A stretch of 64,000 nucleotides of DNA from the NCBI GenBank assembly GCA_900766825.1, contig CAAFWU010000026.1:1-64000 (forward strand), in the 5' to 3' direction. The DNA comes from Bacteroidales bacterium. GTDB taxonomy: Bacteria > Bacteroidota > Bacteroidia > Bacteroidales > Marinilabiliaceae. The position numbers and the translations under genes were made by a program. Positions 1-8,363 of this stretch are shown here, piece by piece. The notes beneath the pieces were generated by a model. It saw nothing but the letters and a program-made list of their open reading frames with translations. It made no database searches and was not told the origin of the DNA. Numbering within the stretch: position 1 is the stretch's first letter; each line of letters starts with the position of its first letter.

Positions 1-95
1 AATGTCACTAATTTAGGAGCATAGCGAGGCTAAAAGGTTAACATTCAGAAGTGAGTAACGGCACATATGAGGTTGTGAGTTTTAAACATTTTTTC

Positions 96-103
96 TATCT
101 TAG
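96..103 (+). promoter_or_regulatory. candidate promoter of bcp
   Basis: TATCTTAG matches the Bacteroidetes -7 consensus TAnnTTTG with one mismatch. A TTG lies 20 bases upstream at 73-75, where the -33 element is expected. This would start transcription about 25 bases before the bcp start codon. Inferred from pattern only. Confidence 0.4.
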
Positions 104-133
104 CTCTTAGTAATTAGGAAATATTGAGCAAAA

Positions 134-583
134 ATGAACATAGGAGATAAGGTGCCAGAGGTTCTCGGACGCGACGAGAATGGCAACGAGGTTAAGTTGA
201 GTGACTTTGCTGGTCGCAAATTGGTGCTCTACTTCTACCCCAAGGACAGCACCCCAGGGTGCACCAACGAAGCGTGTAACCTGAGGGACAATATGGATGC
301 GCTGCATGCCCAAGGCTATGAGGTTGTGGGCGTTAGCGTAGACTCTGCTGCCAGCCACCAGAAGTTCAAAGCCAAGCACTCGCTGCCCTTCCGTTTGGTG
401 AGCGATGAGAGTCATGAATTGGTGGAGGCCTTTGGCGTATGGGGCGAGAAGACCCTCTGCGGCCGCAAATATATGGGCACCAATCGCACTACCTTTATTA
501 TAGGACCCGACGGCACTGTGGAGCGCATCATTGGCCCCCGACAGATCAAGGTCAAGGAGCACGCCCAACAGATTTTGATCTAA
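134..583 (+). CDS. bcp: Thioredoxin-dependent thiol peroxidase (Bcp/PrxQ peroxiredoxin)
   Basis: A 149-residue peroxiredoxin of the Bcp/PrxQ class that reduces hydrogen peroxide and organic hydroperoxides in the cytoplasm, with thioredoxin as electron donor. The active-site segment reads YPKDSTPGCTNEACNLRDN: the peroxidatic cysteine follows TPG and the resolving cysteine lies five residues later, the usual PrxQ spacing. The conserved Arg of the peroxidase site is in the NRTTFIIGPDG stretch. The length is normal for the family and the start ATG lies a short way behind a candidate promoter. A methyltransferase gene follows within 10 bases, suggesting cotranscription. Function is secure from the motif; substrate preference is not visible. 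Confidence 0.95.
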   Translation: MNIGDKVPEVLGRDENGNEVKLSDFAGRKLVLYFYPKDSTPGCTNEACNLRDNMDALHAQGYEVVGVSVDSAASHQKFKAKHSLPFRLVSDESHELVEAFGVWGEKTLCGRKYMGTNRTTFIIGPDGTVERIIGPRQIKVKEHAQQILI

Positions 584-591
584 AACATGAG

Positions 592-1545
592 ATGAGTACA
601 GACAACGAAGGGACCGACGTGCCCCCACCCCACCCCGAGGATTATAGAGCCCCAGAGTCGCAAATGGGGTCAAAAATGGGGATGCAAAATGAGGCAGCAG
701 AAGTATTAATGAACAAACATCAACGAAAAAAGGGGAGTGCCATGCAGCGAGCCATCCACGGAGCCCGCATGCGTCTTCAGCACTTCCTTCGAGCCCGATT
801 TTGGCGAGGGCATAGTGTGCACAGCCCCTACGTGTTCCATGTGGTGAGAGACGTTATCACAGGGCGGCACACCGAGCAGAACGCCATGATACGCAGTGCC
901 GTGAGTGCCTACCGCCGAGGTCTTGAGCACGACACCACACCCTTGTTTGTGGGCACCATGGGAGCCATAAGCCGCAAAGCCCAGCGCCGAACAGTGAGCG
1001 ACATCATGCGCCGCACGGAGACCAGCCAACGCTACGGTCTCTTGCTTGCACGCCTCGCTGCAGACTGGCGCCCCAGCAGCATACTGGAGCTCGGTACATC
1101 CATGGGGGTCTCCACTGCCTACTTGGCCACTGGCTACCCCGAGGCTGAGATTGTGACCGTGGAGGGTCTGGAACCCGTGGCCAACATTGCCCGGCGTCAC
1201 CTAACCGAGGCCAACATGACCAACGTGAATGTGGTGTGCGCCGATCTGGACAAGAGCCTTGAGGACGTGATAGAGCAACTGCCCTGCGGACTGGTGGACA
1301 TGGCCTTTGTGGATGCCAACCACTGCGAAGAGGCCACGCTGCGATATTTTGAAACCATAAAACGTCACCGTGCCGAGAGGTGCCTCATTATTTTCGACGA
1401 CATATTTTGGTCGAAAGGTATGACCATGGCATGGCAAAAAATAATTGACGACCCCGAGGTGATGACCACCATAGAACTCCCCCGCATGGGTTTGGCCTAC
1501 TTCCGCACTGGATGTCAAAAGGAGCACTACTCCGTTCGTTGGTAA
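592..1545 (+). CDS. SAM-dependent methyltransferase (class I, O-methyltransferase-like)
   Basis: A Rossmann-fold methyltransferase of the kind found in many Bacteroidales next to housekeeping genes. The SAM-binding motif I is ILELGTSMGVSTAYLA, followed by an acidic residue at the end of the next strand (IVTVEGLE) and a DMAFVDANH motif resembling the motif of catechol-type O-methyltransferases. The frame is open back into bcp, so the start is uncertain. The ATG at 592, nine bases after the bcp stop, is used here. The conserved domain begins only near FWRGHSVHSPYVFH, so the ATGs at 709 or 742 (the latter with GGGGAG four bases upstream) may be the true start and would give about 260-280 residues, nearer the usual family length. 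The methyl acceptor is unknown. Confidence 0.75.
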   Translation: MSTDNEGTDVPPPHPEDYRAPESQMGSKMGMQNEAAEVLMNKHQRKKGSAMQRAIHGARMRLQHFLRARFWRGHSVHSPYVFHVVRDVITGRHTEQNAMIRSAVSAYRRGLEHDTTPLFVGTMGAISRKAQRRTVSDIMRRTETSQRYGLLLARLAADWRPSSILELGTSMGVSTAYLATGYPEAEIVTVEGLEPVANIARRHLTEANMTNVNVVCADLDKSLEDVIEQLPCGLVDMAFVDANHCEEATLRYFETIKRHRAERCLIIFDDIFWSKGMTMAWQKIIDDPEVMTTIELPRMGLAYFRTGCQKEHYSVRW

Positions 1546-1627
1546 CGGGGCATCTCCTTATTAATATATAACACATAAAAATCAACCACAACCGAAAAAG
1601 CGAAGCAAGAGAATAGTAACTAACAAC

Positions 1628-3517
1628 ATGACACACAACAAATTGAAGATACAAAGTGCCACCCTAATGGCAGCCGCAGGCCTTATGCTGAGCCCCATGA
1701 CCACCACAACAGCCATGGCTCAGAAGGCCGATGCACCCTTCCTGAAGATAGGCAACGAGACGGTGACATATGGCGAGTTTGAGCATATGTACAACCAAAA
1801 CTGCTCAACAGCCCTTACGCCCGTATCTCGCCAAGAGTACGTGACCCTCTTCACCAACTACAAACTCAAGGTGGCTGAGGCTAAAGCCCAAAAGCTGGAC
1901 ACCCTGCAGACCTATAAGGACGAGCGCGCCTACTACATCAACGAGTTGGCCAAAAACTACATTCAGGACACCACAGCCATGCACCGCCTTGCCGAGCAGC
2001 AGCAGAAACGCCTGACCGAGGAGGTGCATGCCGTTCACGTGCTCATAAGCGTGAGCCCCAAGGCATCGGCAGCCGACACCATCAGGGCTTGGAATCGCGC
2101 CAACGAGGCCCTCGCTTTGGTTCGTGGCGGAAAGGACATTAAAGAGGTGGCCGCAGAATACTCCGAGGACCCATCGGCCAAAAACAACAAGGGCGACTTG
2201 GGTTACTTCACCGCCTTCATGATGGTGCAACCCTTTGAGGATGCGGCTTTTGAGACCCCAGTGGGTCAGACATCGGAAATTTTCCGCACCCGCTTTGGCT
2301 ATCACTTCCTTCAGGTTTTGGACCGCCGTGCCAGCGAGGGCGAGGTGCGTGTGCAACACATCATGCTCTTTGTGAAACGTGGCGGCACGGCCGAGGAGGA
2401 GGCACCCGTAAAGGCGAAAATCGACAGTCTCTATAAGGTGGTCACGGCCCCTGGTGCCGACTTTGGCAAGATTGCCTCACGCAACTCACAGGACCAGCAG
2501 AGTGCCATGATGGGCGGCTTCATGCCTTGGTTTGGACGCAAACAGATAATTCCTGAGTTTGCCGAACCCGCCTTTGCACTTAAGGACAGCGGTCAGATTT
2601 CGGAACCTGTGCGCACCCCCTTTGGTTGGCACATAATCCGCATGGTAGAACGCCGCACTGGTCGCCCACTGGACGAGGTGGAGCGCATGCTCAAACGTGC
2701 ATCGGAGCAGCAGGATGCCATACGTAACCTGCCCACCTATGCCACGACCGACCGCTTGGCCAAGGAGTATGGTTTCCAATGGGTTAAGGAGGGACGAGAC
2801 ACTCTGGTGAACATTGCCATAGAGGCCAAGACATCGGACGAACGCCAGCAGGCACTCAAGACCTTGAACATCCCCTTGGCACACGTGGGTGGCAAAGAGT
2901 ACACCGTGGCCGACGCTGCTAAGTTTGCCGAGAAATGGCAATCGAGCGTGGTGCCCAACGAGAACTTACACAGCATTAGCAGTCAGATTGTTGCGGACTA
3001 CGAGAAGAGCCAATTGGACAGCAAGTATGCCGACTATCGCTACACAAAACGTGAGTATGAGGACGGTCTGTTGGTCTTCGACGTAAGCCAGCGCGAGGTA
3101 TGGAGTCAGGAGCCCGACTCGGTCACCATGGCACAGATGTACGAGAGCAACAAGTCTCGCTACAGCCGCGGCGGCAGCTTTAGGGGCACCATTTACTTCT
3201 GTCCTAACACAGACGCTGCCAACAAGATACGCACTTTGGTGGCCAAAGGAAAAACAGAGAAAGCCATGAAGTTGGCCGACTTGGTTGTTACACGCGACAG
3301 TCTGGAACAGGGCGACATATACGATGACTTCATCTGGTCCCACGGCAAAGTGAGCGACTACGTGGTGGTAAGTGGCACCCGCACCGATGGCACCCCCATG
3401 GCCTTCAAAGAGTGCAAAGGTCTGATAATTGCGGACTTCCACAGAGATCGAGAGGCCGCCATGGTGGAGCGCCTGAGGCAGAAATATGCCCCCGAGCAGC
3501 TCATAAAGATTAAGTAG
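1628..3517 (+). CDS. Periplasmic peptidyl-prolyl isomerase with two PpiC domains (SurA/PpiD-like)
   Basis: A 629-residue exported foldase. An N-terminal signal peptide (hydrophobic to about residue 31, ending AMAQ) is followed by a SurA-type N-terminal segment with the family's YGEFEHMYN pattern. Two parvulin (PpiC) domains follow, at about 131-232 and 240-345. Each has the hallmark His near its start (VHVLIS, VQHIML) and ends in FGYHFLQV or FGWHIIRM. The rest, about 350-629, is a helical C-terminal region with no domain I recognise. Such proteins assist folding of outer-membrane beta-barrels, which suits the many TonB receptors in the window. It lies 82 bases after the methyltransferase and 45 before an esterase gene, all on the same strand. 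Confidence 0.9.
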   Translation: MTHNKLKIQSATLMAAAGLMLSPMTTTTAMAQKADAPFLKIGNETVTYGEFEHMYNQNCSTALTPVSRQEYVTLFTNYKLKVAEAKAQKLDTLQTYKDERAYYINELAKNYIQDTTAMHRLAEQQQKRLTEEVHAVHVLISVSPKASAADTIRAWNRANEALALVRGGKDIKEVAAEYSEDPSAKNNKGDLGYFTAFMMVQPFEDAAFETPVGQTSEIFRTRFGYHFLQVLDRRASEGEVRVQHIMLFVKRGGTAEEEAPVKAKIDSLYKVVTAPGADFGKIASRNSQDQQSAMMGGFMPWFGRKQIIPEFAEPAFALKDSGQISEPVRTPFGWHIIRMVERRTGRPLDEVERMLKRASEQQDAIRNLPTYATTDRLAKEYGFQWVKEGRDTLVNIAIEAKTSDERQQALKTLNIPLAHVGGKEYTVADAAKFAEKWQSSVVPNENLHSISSQIVADYEKSQLDSKYADYRYTKREYEDGLLVFDVSQREVWSQEPDSVTMAQMYESNKSRYSRGGSFRGTIYFCPNTDAANKIRTLVAKGKTEKAMKLADLVVTRDSLEQGDIYDDFIWSHGKVSDYVVVSGTRTDGTPMAFKECKGLIIADFHRDREAAMVERLRQKYAPEQLIKIK

Positions 3518-3562
3518 ACAGCCCCAAAAGGTAAGACCACAGAAAAAGAGACCTAAAGAATC

Positions 3563-5209
3563 ATGACTAAGCAACGCACCCCGTGGTTTGCCACGCAAAC
3601 TTTGGCGACCAAAGCGACCAAAGCGATAATAGCTGCCATTGCGGCAATGTGCACGTTTGGCACAGAACCCACCTTGGCTTCACCCACCCAAACGACAGAA
3701 GCATCATTGCTGGAGACAGAAAGCGCTGCCCCCACCCCTCGCAAGGATAAAAAGAGCAGCGCCACAAAGAGTGAGCAAACCGTTGAGAGCCAAAAGAGAG
3801 TAGAGATATTCTTCATTGGCAACAGCATAACCTACGGAGCCCGCCTACAAGACAAAGTCCATCAGGCACCCCCAGCAGCCGCCGTGGCCAAAGTGAGTGA
3901 GGATCTGAGCCAACGTATGCCAGACGCAACCTTCCGCTGCCACAATATGGGCGTGAGCGGCAAGACCACAACGGACTGGCTGCCCACTGGCAAAAAGTTC
4001 TTCGCCAACTTGGTAGATTCTGCCAATAAGGTGGCAGCCGATGCTCATGCACTCATATTCTCCATAAGTTTGGGCACCAACGACAGTGCCGAGGAGGGTC
4101 CACACAACTGCGCCTTGAGTGCCGAGGCCTACAAGCAGAACCTACGTGCCATTGTGGACAGTCTGATAAAGAGCTACCCCAAAAGCCACGTGGTGGTTCA
4201 CGCCCCCATTTGGTATAGCGACAACACCTACAACACCTCTCGCTACCTCAAGGCTGGTCAGCAGAGGCTCAAGACATACATTGGCGCCGTACGCAAACTA
4301 GTGGCAAGCTACAATCCCGAGCGAGGTGAGCATATCCATCTTGGCGACACCCAAGGGTGGGATATCTTCGAGGGTCGCACAGAACTCTTCGCAGCCGAGA
4401 CAGGCAAAGCAGGCATATTCAGTCTGCACCCCAACGAGGCTGGGGCAAAAAAACTGGGTGAGTTATGGGCCTCTGGTATAGAGCGAGCCATACGTGCCGC
4501 CACAGCCAAGCGAGTTGTACTGCCCAGCGGAGCCGAGATGTTTGTCTACCCCACAGCCAAAGAGAGTGCCAAACGCGCAGTGGTCATCCTGCCAGGCGGT
4601 GGCTACGTCCACTTGGCCAAGACCCACGAGGGTAGTCAGGTGGCGGAGTGGATGAGCGAAGGTGGCGTCACAGCCTTTGTGCTGCACTACCAGATGCCCA
4701 AGGGCAATAGCGATGTGCCCAACACCGACGCTCGCGAGGCCATTGAGTATGCACGCGCCCACGCCACCGAACTGGGTGGATATACCGAGGTGGGCATCAT
4801 GGGCAGCAGTGCTGGAGGTCATCTGGCATCGACAGTGGCCACACATACCGATTTGGTGGACTTCCAAATTTTGCTCTACCCCGTCATAAGCATGAACCCC
4901 GCCCTTACGCACCGCGGCTCGCACGATAACCTGCTTGGCAAAGAGGCCAGCAAGGAGCGTGAGGATCTCTTCAGCAACGAGAAACAGGTGAGTGCCAAGA
5001 CCCCTCGCGCATTTGTGGCTCTCTCTTTAGACGACAAGGTGGTGCCCCCACTAACCAATGGTCTGCCCTATGTAGAGGCTCTGACCAAAGCGGGGGTAAA
5101 GGCCACACTGGTGTGTTACCCCACAGGCGGTCACGGCTGGGGCTTCCGCGATGGGTTCACCTATAGCAAGGAGTGGAAAAAAGAGTTGGCTAAGTTTTTA
5201 TTTGAATAG
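3563..5209 (+). CDS. Secreted two-domain esterase: SGNH/GDSL hydrolase fused to alpha/beta-hydrolase
   Basis: A 548-residue exported protein carrying two unrelated esterase folds. After a signal peptide (about 1-40) comes an SGNH hydrolase: block I is FFIGNSITYG, block III is SLGTND, and block V is SLHPNEAG with the catalytic Asp replaced by Asn beside His. From about residue 310 an alpha/beta-hydrolase follows, with an oxyanion-type GGGY, the nucleophile elbow GSSAGGH, an acid in SLDDKVVPP and the catalytic His in GGHGWG. Such double esterases in Bacteroidales usually remove acetyl groups from plant polysaccharides such as xylan, but no glycoside hydrolase is adjacent. Substrate is inferred only. 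Both active sites look present, except for the altered block V. Confidence 0.82.
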   Translation: MTKQRTPWFATQTLATKATKAIIAAIAAMCTFGTEPTLASPTQTTEASLLETESAAPTPRKDKKSSATKSEQTVESQKRVEIFFIGNSITYGARLQDKVHQAPPAAAVAKVSEDLSQRMPDATFRCHNMGVSGKTTTDWLPTGKKFFANLVDSANKVAADAHALIFSISLGTNDSAEEGPHNCALSAEAYKQNLRAIVDSLIKSYPKSHVVVHAPIWYSDNTYNTSRYLKAGQQRLKTYIGAVRKLVASYNPERGEHIHLGDTQGWDIFEGRTELFAAETGKAGIFSLHPNEAGAKKLGELWASGIERAIRAATAKRVVLPSGAEMFVYPTAKESAKRAVVILPGGGYVHLAKTHEGSQVAEWMSEGGVTAFVLHYQMPKGNSDVPNTDAREAIEYARAHATELGGYTEVGIMGSSAGGHLASTVATHTDLVDFQILLYPVISMNPALTHRGSHDNLLGKEASKEREDLFSNEKQVSAKTPRAFVALSLDDKVVPPLTNGLPYVEALTKAGVKATLVCYPTGGHGWGFRDGFTYSKEWKKELAKFLFE

Positions 5210-5565
5210 GATATTGGCGTAGGATTACGCATAAAGAGGTTTGAACCGTCATCACTGGGTTTTCCTGAAAAGGTACATTTTTGGGGGACTGGTGGTGGCG
5301 GTTATTTTATTTCAAATTATTATGGCACACAAATAAATTAATACTTGCGGATGATGTAAAATAGATTCTATGGGGAAAGATGGGGTCTGAAGCATTATAC
5401 AATATATGTCTAACACTTAATAGTTTTACTCATCAGGGCGTTGCCCTTCGGATATTCTGCTGCCATTTCAGGGCGCTGCAATTTAGGGGGGGGAGGGATT
5501 CGTTTACCCAGGGCGTTGCACTGGGCTATGTTCTGCTGCCCCTTCGAGACTAAAATAAAGAAAAC
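5210..5565. other. Gene-free interval holding a non-coding repeat
   Basis: No coding sequence is supported here. The first 220 bases are A/T-rich without recognisable signals. The 3' half (from about 5433) holds the GC-rich repeat element listed separately. The interval closes with the hairpin terminator of dapA on the other strand. Confidence 0.7.
5433..5551. repeat. Degenerate internally repeated element (CAGGGCGTTGC units)
   Basis: Three related units follow one another: CAGGGCGTTGCCCTTCGG...ATTCTGCTGCC, TTCAGGGCGCTGCAATTTAGG, and CCCAGGGCGTTGCACTGGG...TTCTGCTGCCCCTTCGAG. Units one and three share both the CAGGGCGTTGC head and the TTCTGCTGCC tail, 79 bases apart head to head. GGGCGTTGCCC in the first can fold on itself. 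From memory, similar GC-rich intergenic elements with a translated look of 'GVALGYVLLPLRG' are common in Bacteroidetes genomes and are often miscalled as small proteins. The element is much richer in G than its flanks. Function unknown. Confidence 0.6.
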
Positions 5566-5616
5566 AACCTCACCACCCTACTCCAAACAACATAATTGGA
5601 ATAGGATGGTGAGGTT
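5566..5616 (-). terminator. Rho-independent terminator after dapA
   Basis: AACCTCACCACCCTA pairs with TAGGATGGTGAGGTT (one mismatch), extended by CTCC/GGAA pairs. On the minus strand the stem is followed by TTGTTTTCTTTATTTT. It lies 30 bases beyond the dapA stop. Confidence 0.85.
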
Positions 5617-5645
5617 AGCTGTTTGTAGCTTATTATAAAGAGTTG

Positions 5646-6539
5646 CTACTTAATAATCTGCAACTTCTTGAGTTCGTCGATGAGTTTCTGCTTATTGGCG
5701 GGCTCCATGGGGCAGAGGGGGAGGCGATAGACCTCTTTAATGAGACCCATGGCAGCCAAAGCAGCCTTGACGGGGATGGGGTTGCTCTCAATAAAGAGGA
5801 GGTCCATAAGGGTGCGATAGCGGTAGAAGAGTTTACGAGCCTCAACTGCATTGCCCTCGATGCTGAGTTTCATGAGTTGGGCAAAGTCGGCTGGCACAAC
5901 GTTGGCCAAAACAGATATGCAGCCATCGCCACCAATGAGGTTGCTGAGCATTGAGATGTTATCGTCTCCGCTGTAGACCTTGAAGCCCTCGGGACGACCA
6001 TCGATGAGCTGGGCCATGTTCATGATGTTGCCTGTGGCCTCCTTGATGCCCACAATGTTCTTGAAGTCGTGAGCCAAACGCAGAGCCACATCGGGCTTGA
6101 TGGCAGAACCTGTGCGACCAGGAACATTGTAGAGGATGATGGGGATGTTAACAGCCTTGGCCACGGCGGCAAAATGCTGGTACATGCCGTTGGATGTGGG
6201 CTTATTGTAGTAGGGACCTACGGTGAGCACGGCATCGACGCCAGCGTTGGCAGCATTGCGGGTGTACTTGATGCAACTCTCGGTGGAGTTGGAGCCTGTG
6301 CCAGCAATGACCACCATGCGGTGATTGATGTACTGGACCGAGTGGCGGAACATTTCGGCATCCTCTTCTTCGGATAGCGTAGGCGTCTCGCCCGATGTGC
6401 CACAGACCACAACACCGGCGGTACCATTGGCAATGTGCATGTCTAAGAGACGGTCGTAGGCCTCGTAGTCTATGGTGCCGTCGGTTTTGAATGGGGTGAC
6501 AAGGGCTGCAATGGAACCCTGCAGTGTGAATTCAGACAT
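5646..6539 (-). CDS. dapA: 4-hydroxy-tetrahydrodipicolinate synthase
   Basis: The 297-residue enzyme condenses pyruvate with aspartate semialdehyde, the first committed step of the diaminopimelate/lysine pathway, which also supplies peptidoglycan. The Schiff-base lysine lies in GIKEATGN, the catalytic Tyr and Arg in YNVPGRTGSA, and the substrate-loop threonines in GTSGETPTLS. The frame is open 21 codons further upstream, but the conserved protein starts at MSEFTLQGSIAALVTPF, so the ATG at 6539 is chosen; the length then equals that of typical DapA. It is a single-gene unit, with a candidate promoter at 6677-6708 and its own terminator. No leader or riboswitch is recognised. Confidence 0.95.
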   Translation of the reverse strand: MSEFTLQGSIAALVTPFKTDGTIDYEAYDRLLDMHIANGTAGVVVCGTSGETPTLSEEEDAEMFRHSVQYINHRMVVIAGTGSNSTESCIKYTRNAANAGVDAVLTVGPYYNKPTSNGMYQHFAAVAKAVNIPIILYNVPGRTGSAIKPDVALRLAHDFKNIVGIKEATGNIMNMAQLIDGRPEGFKVYSGDDNISMLSNLIGGDGCISVLANVVPADFAQLMKLSIEGNAVEARKLFYRYRTLMDLLFIESNPIPVKAALAAMGLIKEVYRLPLCPMEPANKQKLIDELKKLQIIK

Positions 6540-6676
6540 ATGAATCTGCTCGATTTGTATGTTGCGCCCGTTGGCTTCGCTTGCTGATCCGTACCGACTC
6601 ATAAAATCGTGATGCAGAGGGCATCAAACGAAAGTGAACCAAGGGCTAATGTCGTTACAAAATAAAATAACCTTGC

Positions 6677-6708
6677 AAATTTAGTCATTAGTTTGATTTT
6701 TTGCAACG
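6677..6708 (-). promoter_or_regulatory. candidate promoter of dapA
   Basis: On the minus strand TAAATTTG (6677-6684) matches TAnnTTTG exactly, and a TTG (6705-6707) stands 20 bases upstream, as expected for the Bacteroidetes primary sigma factor. The resulting 5' leader would be about 130 bases. Confidence 0.55.
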
Positions 6709-6746
6709 AAACTGAAAAGGAGACGAAACATGATGTTGAAAAAAAA

Positions 6747-8072
6747 CTACTCTTGCTCTTGGGCATCGAAGCCAGCCAATTGCACAGCCTTTATGAGGTC
6801 CTCTGCCGAGTGAGAGCCCTCGACGGTGGCCTTGCCCGAGGCGAGGTCGACATCTACTTGACTTACGCCCTTAACCGAACTAATGGCTTTGGTTACAGCA
6901 GCTTGACAGTGGGAGCAGTTCATTCCCTTAACAATATAGACTTTGGACATAGCAGAAAAGGTTACTGATTTTTTAGGTTTGAAATTATTATATAAAGCAT
7001 AGACCAAGAGGAGAACCAAGGTGGCCGAGCAGATGGTTGAAAAGAGATCAAGATTGCAGAGTTCGCAAGTCGCAGCCCCCTGAACTTTGGCTATGTCAAA
7101 CCACGAGGCGGGCAAGAGATAATCGATGCCGAGACCAAAGAGCACGGAGCCCAAAACGATGGAGGCAATGTATATGATAGTGGGTTTGCGGCCGAACTCT
7201 TTGCTAATGAGGGTGAGCGAAGCAAAGTTGACCGCAGGCCCCGCCATGAGCAGCACGAAGGCAGTGCCAGGCGAGAGCCCTTTGATCATGAGCGAGAGAG
7301 CGATGGGTATGGAGCCCGTGGCGCAGACATACATGGGTATGGCAATGACCAAAACCAAAAGCATGGAGAGGGCTGGTCGGTCGGCAAATATGGCAAAGAA
7401 ATCGGCTGGCACATAGACCGTTATGAGGGCAGCAATGACCAGACCCACCACGAGCCAATTGCCTATGCTGGCCACCAGATCGACATAGCCATAGCGGAGT
7501 GCGTCCACAAACTTGGCTCCGAAGGAACGATGGGTGGGAGCTTCGGAAGAAGAGCAGCAGTCGTCATCGCAATCATCACAATCATCTTCACAGTCGCAGT
7601 TAGTGTCACTGCAGGAGCAATGACCATTGTGATCATGATCGTGAGTGTGCTTATGGTCGTGACCATTCATAGTCCTCTCAACTTTGCCAACAGCCAAGCC
7701 TCCAAAGAGAGCAGTAACCAGAGCGGCAATGGGTCGAACTATTGCAAAGGCGGGACCGAGGAGCGACCACGTGGCCGCAATGCTATCGATGCCCGTTTGG
7801 GGTGTGGCAATAAGAAAAGATGTTGAGGCTGCACGTGAGGCACCGCTACGCCTCATGCCAATGGCCGCTGGTAGCACGCCACATGAGCAGAGTGGCAAGG
7901 GTATGCCAATGGCTGCAGCTTTTATGACAGCGCCCCACCCCGTGCCCGAGAGGTGACGAGCAAAAGTGCGTTGCGAGACATAGGCATGCATGAGTCCTGC
8001 AACAAGAAAACCCAAGAGTATGTAGGGCGACATCTCGTTGAGCATGAAAAGAAGTGAACGAAGGATCTCCAT
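6747..8072 (-). CDS. Cu/Zn-type efflux permease with metal-binding loop and C-terminal HMA domain (SO_0444-like)
   Basis: An inner-membrane permease of the DUF318/SO_0444 family, proposed in the literature to export copper or zinc. It has about ten membrane segments in two halves. The first half carries the family's PLPLCSCGVLP motif. The halves are joined by a long loop (about residues 135-177) rich in His, then Cys and Asp: HDHKHTHDHDHNGHC followed by CSCSDTNCDCEDDC. After the last membrane segment comes a heavy-metal-associated domain with GMNCSHC. The frame is open to 8096, but a perfect -7 element (TATCTTTG) covers 8096-8103, so translation must begin later; the ATG at 8072 (MEILRSLLFML) is used, giving 441 residues. 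The metal is inferred from the ligands. Confidence 0.85.
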   Translation of the reverse strand: MEILRSLLFMLNEMSPYILLGFLVAGLMHAYVSQRTFARHLSGTGWGAVIKAAAIGIPLPLCSCGVLPAAIGMRRSGASRAASTSFLIATPQTGIDSIAATWSLLGPAFAIVRPIAALVTALFGGLAVGKVERTMNGHDHKHTHDHDHNGHCSCSDTNCDCEDDCDDCDDDCCSSSEAPTHRSFGAKFVDALRYGYVDLVASIGNWLVVGLVIAALITVYVPADFFAIFADRPALSMLLVLVIAIPMYVCATGSIPIALSLMIKGLSPGTAFVLLMAGPAVNFASLTLISKEFGRKPTIIYIASIVLGSVLFGLGIDYLLPASWFDIAKVQGAATCELCNLDLFSTICSATLVLLLVYALYNNFKPKKSVTFSAMSKVYIVKGMNCSHCQAAVTKAISSVKGVSQVDVDLASGKATVEGSHSAEDLIKAVQLAGFDAQEQE

Positions 8073-8095
8073 TGATAAGCGGATTAGTTTTAACA

Positions 8096-8103
8096 CAAAG
8101 ATA
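8096..8103 (-). promoter_or_regulatory. -7 element of the metal permease gene; decides its start codon
   Basis: TATCTTTG on the minus strand is a perfect TAnnTTTG. It overlaps the upstream ATG at 8096, so that codon would not be in the transcript. Transcription would begin near 8090 and leave a leader of about 18 bases before the ATG at 8072. No clear -33 TTTG is seen at the expected distance. Confidence 0.5.
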
Positions 8104-8250
8104 CCAAAGAATGAGGCAAAAAAGAGATTGGGCTTATGGTAAATTTGGGAATTTGTGTGGGAGATTTGAGGAAGGAGAATGGGGCTCGGGAGGACGGAAA
8201 AAGTAGGGGCACGAGGGGGAAGGGAGGGAAGAGAAATTGCTGAATAAAAA

Positions 8251-8290
8251 AAAAGACCTGCAACCCAAATAAACTGAGTTGTAGGTCTTT
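8251..8290 (-). terminator. Terminator after grpE-dnaJ
   Basis: AAAGACCTGCAACCCA pairs with TGAGTTGTAGGTCTTT (two mismatches). On the minus strand it is followed by a run of nine T, 75 bases after the dnaJ stop. Confidence 0.85.
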
Positions 8291-8363
8291 TATCGTTTAC
8301 ATTGTATGGTGCAGAGGTTTTCTGTTTTGCAGAAGCGAGACCCTATGCGGGTTCGTTATCCTC

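Noticed and set aside
1..133. A gene end or RNA gene at the left edge
   Set aside because: No long frame, tRNA fold or known RNA motif is visible; only a weak promoter for bcp was found.
439..591. An N-terminal extension of the methyltransferase overlapping bcp
   Set aside because: It reads bcp in another frame, is low in conserved features, and the conserved domain begins far downstream.
5441..5638. A 65-codon plus-strand frame across the GC-rich repeat and the dapA terminator
   Set aside because: It translates the repeat units and the hairpin, has no conserved features, and is the type of frame known to be miscalled in Bacteroidetes.
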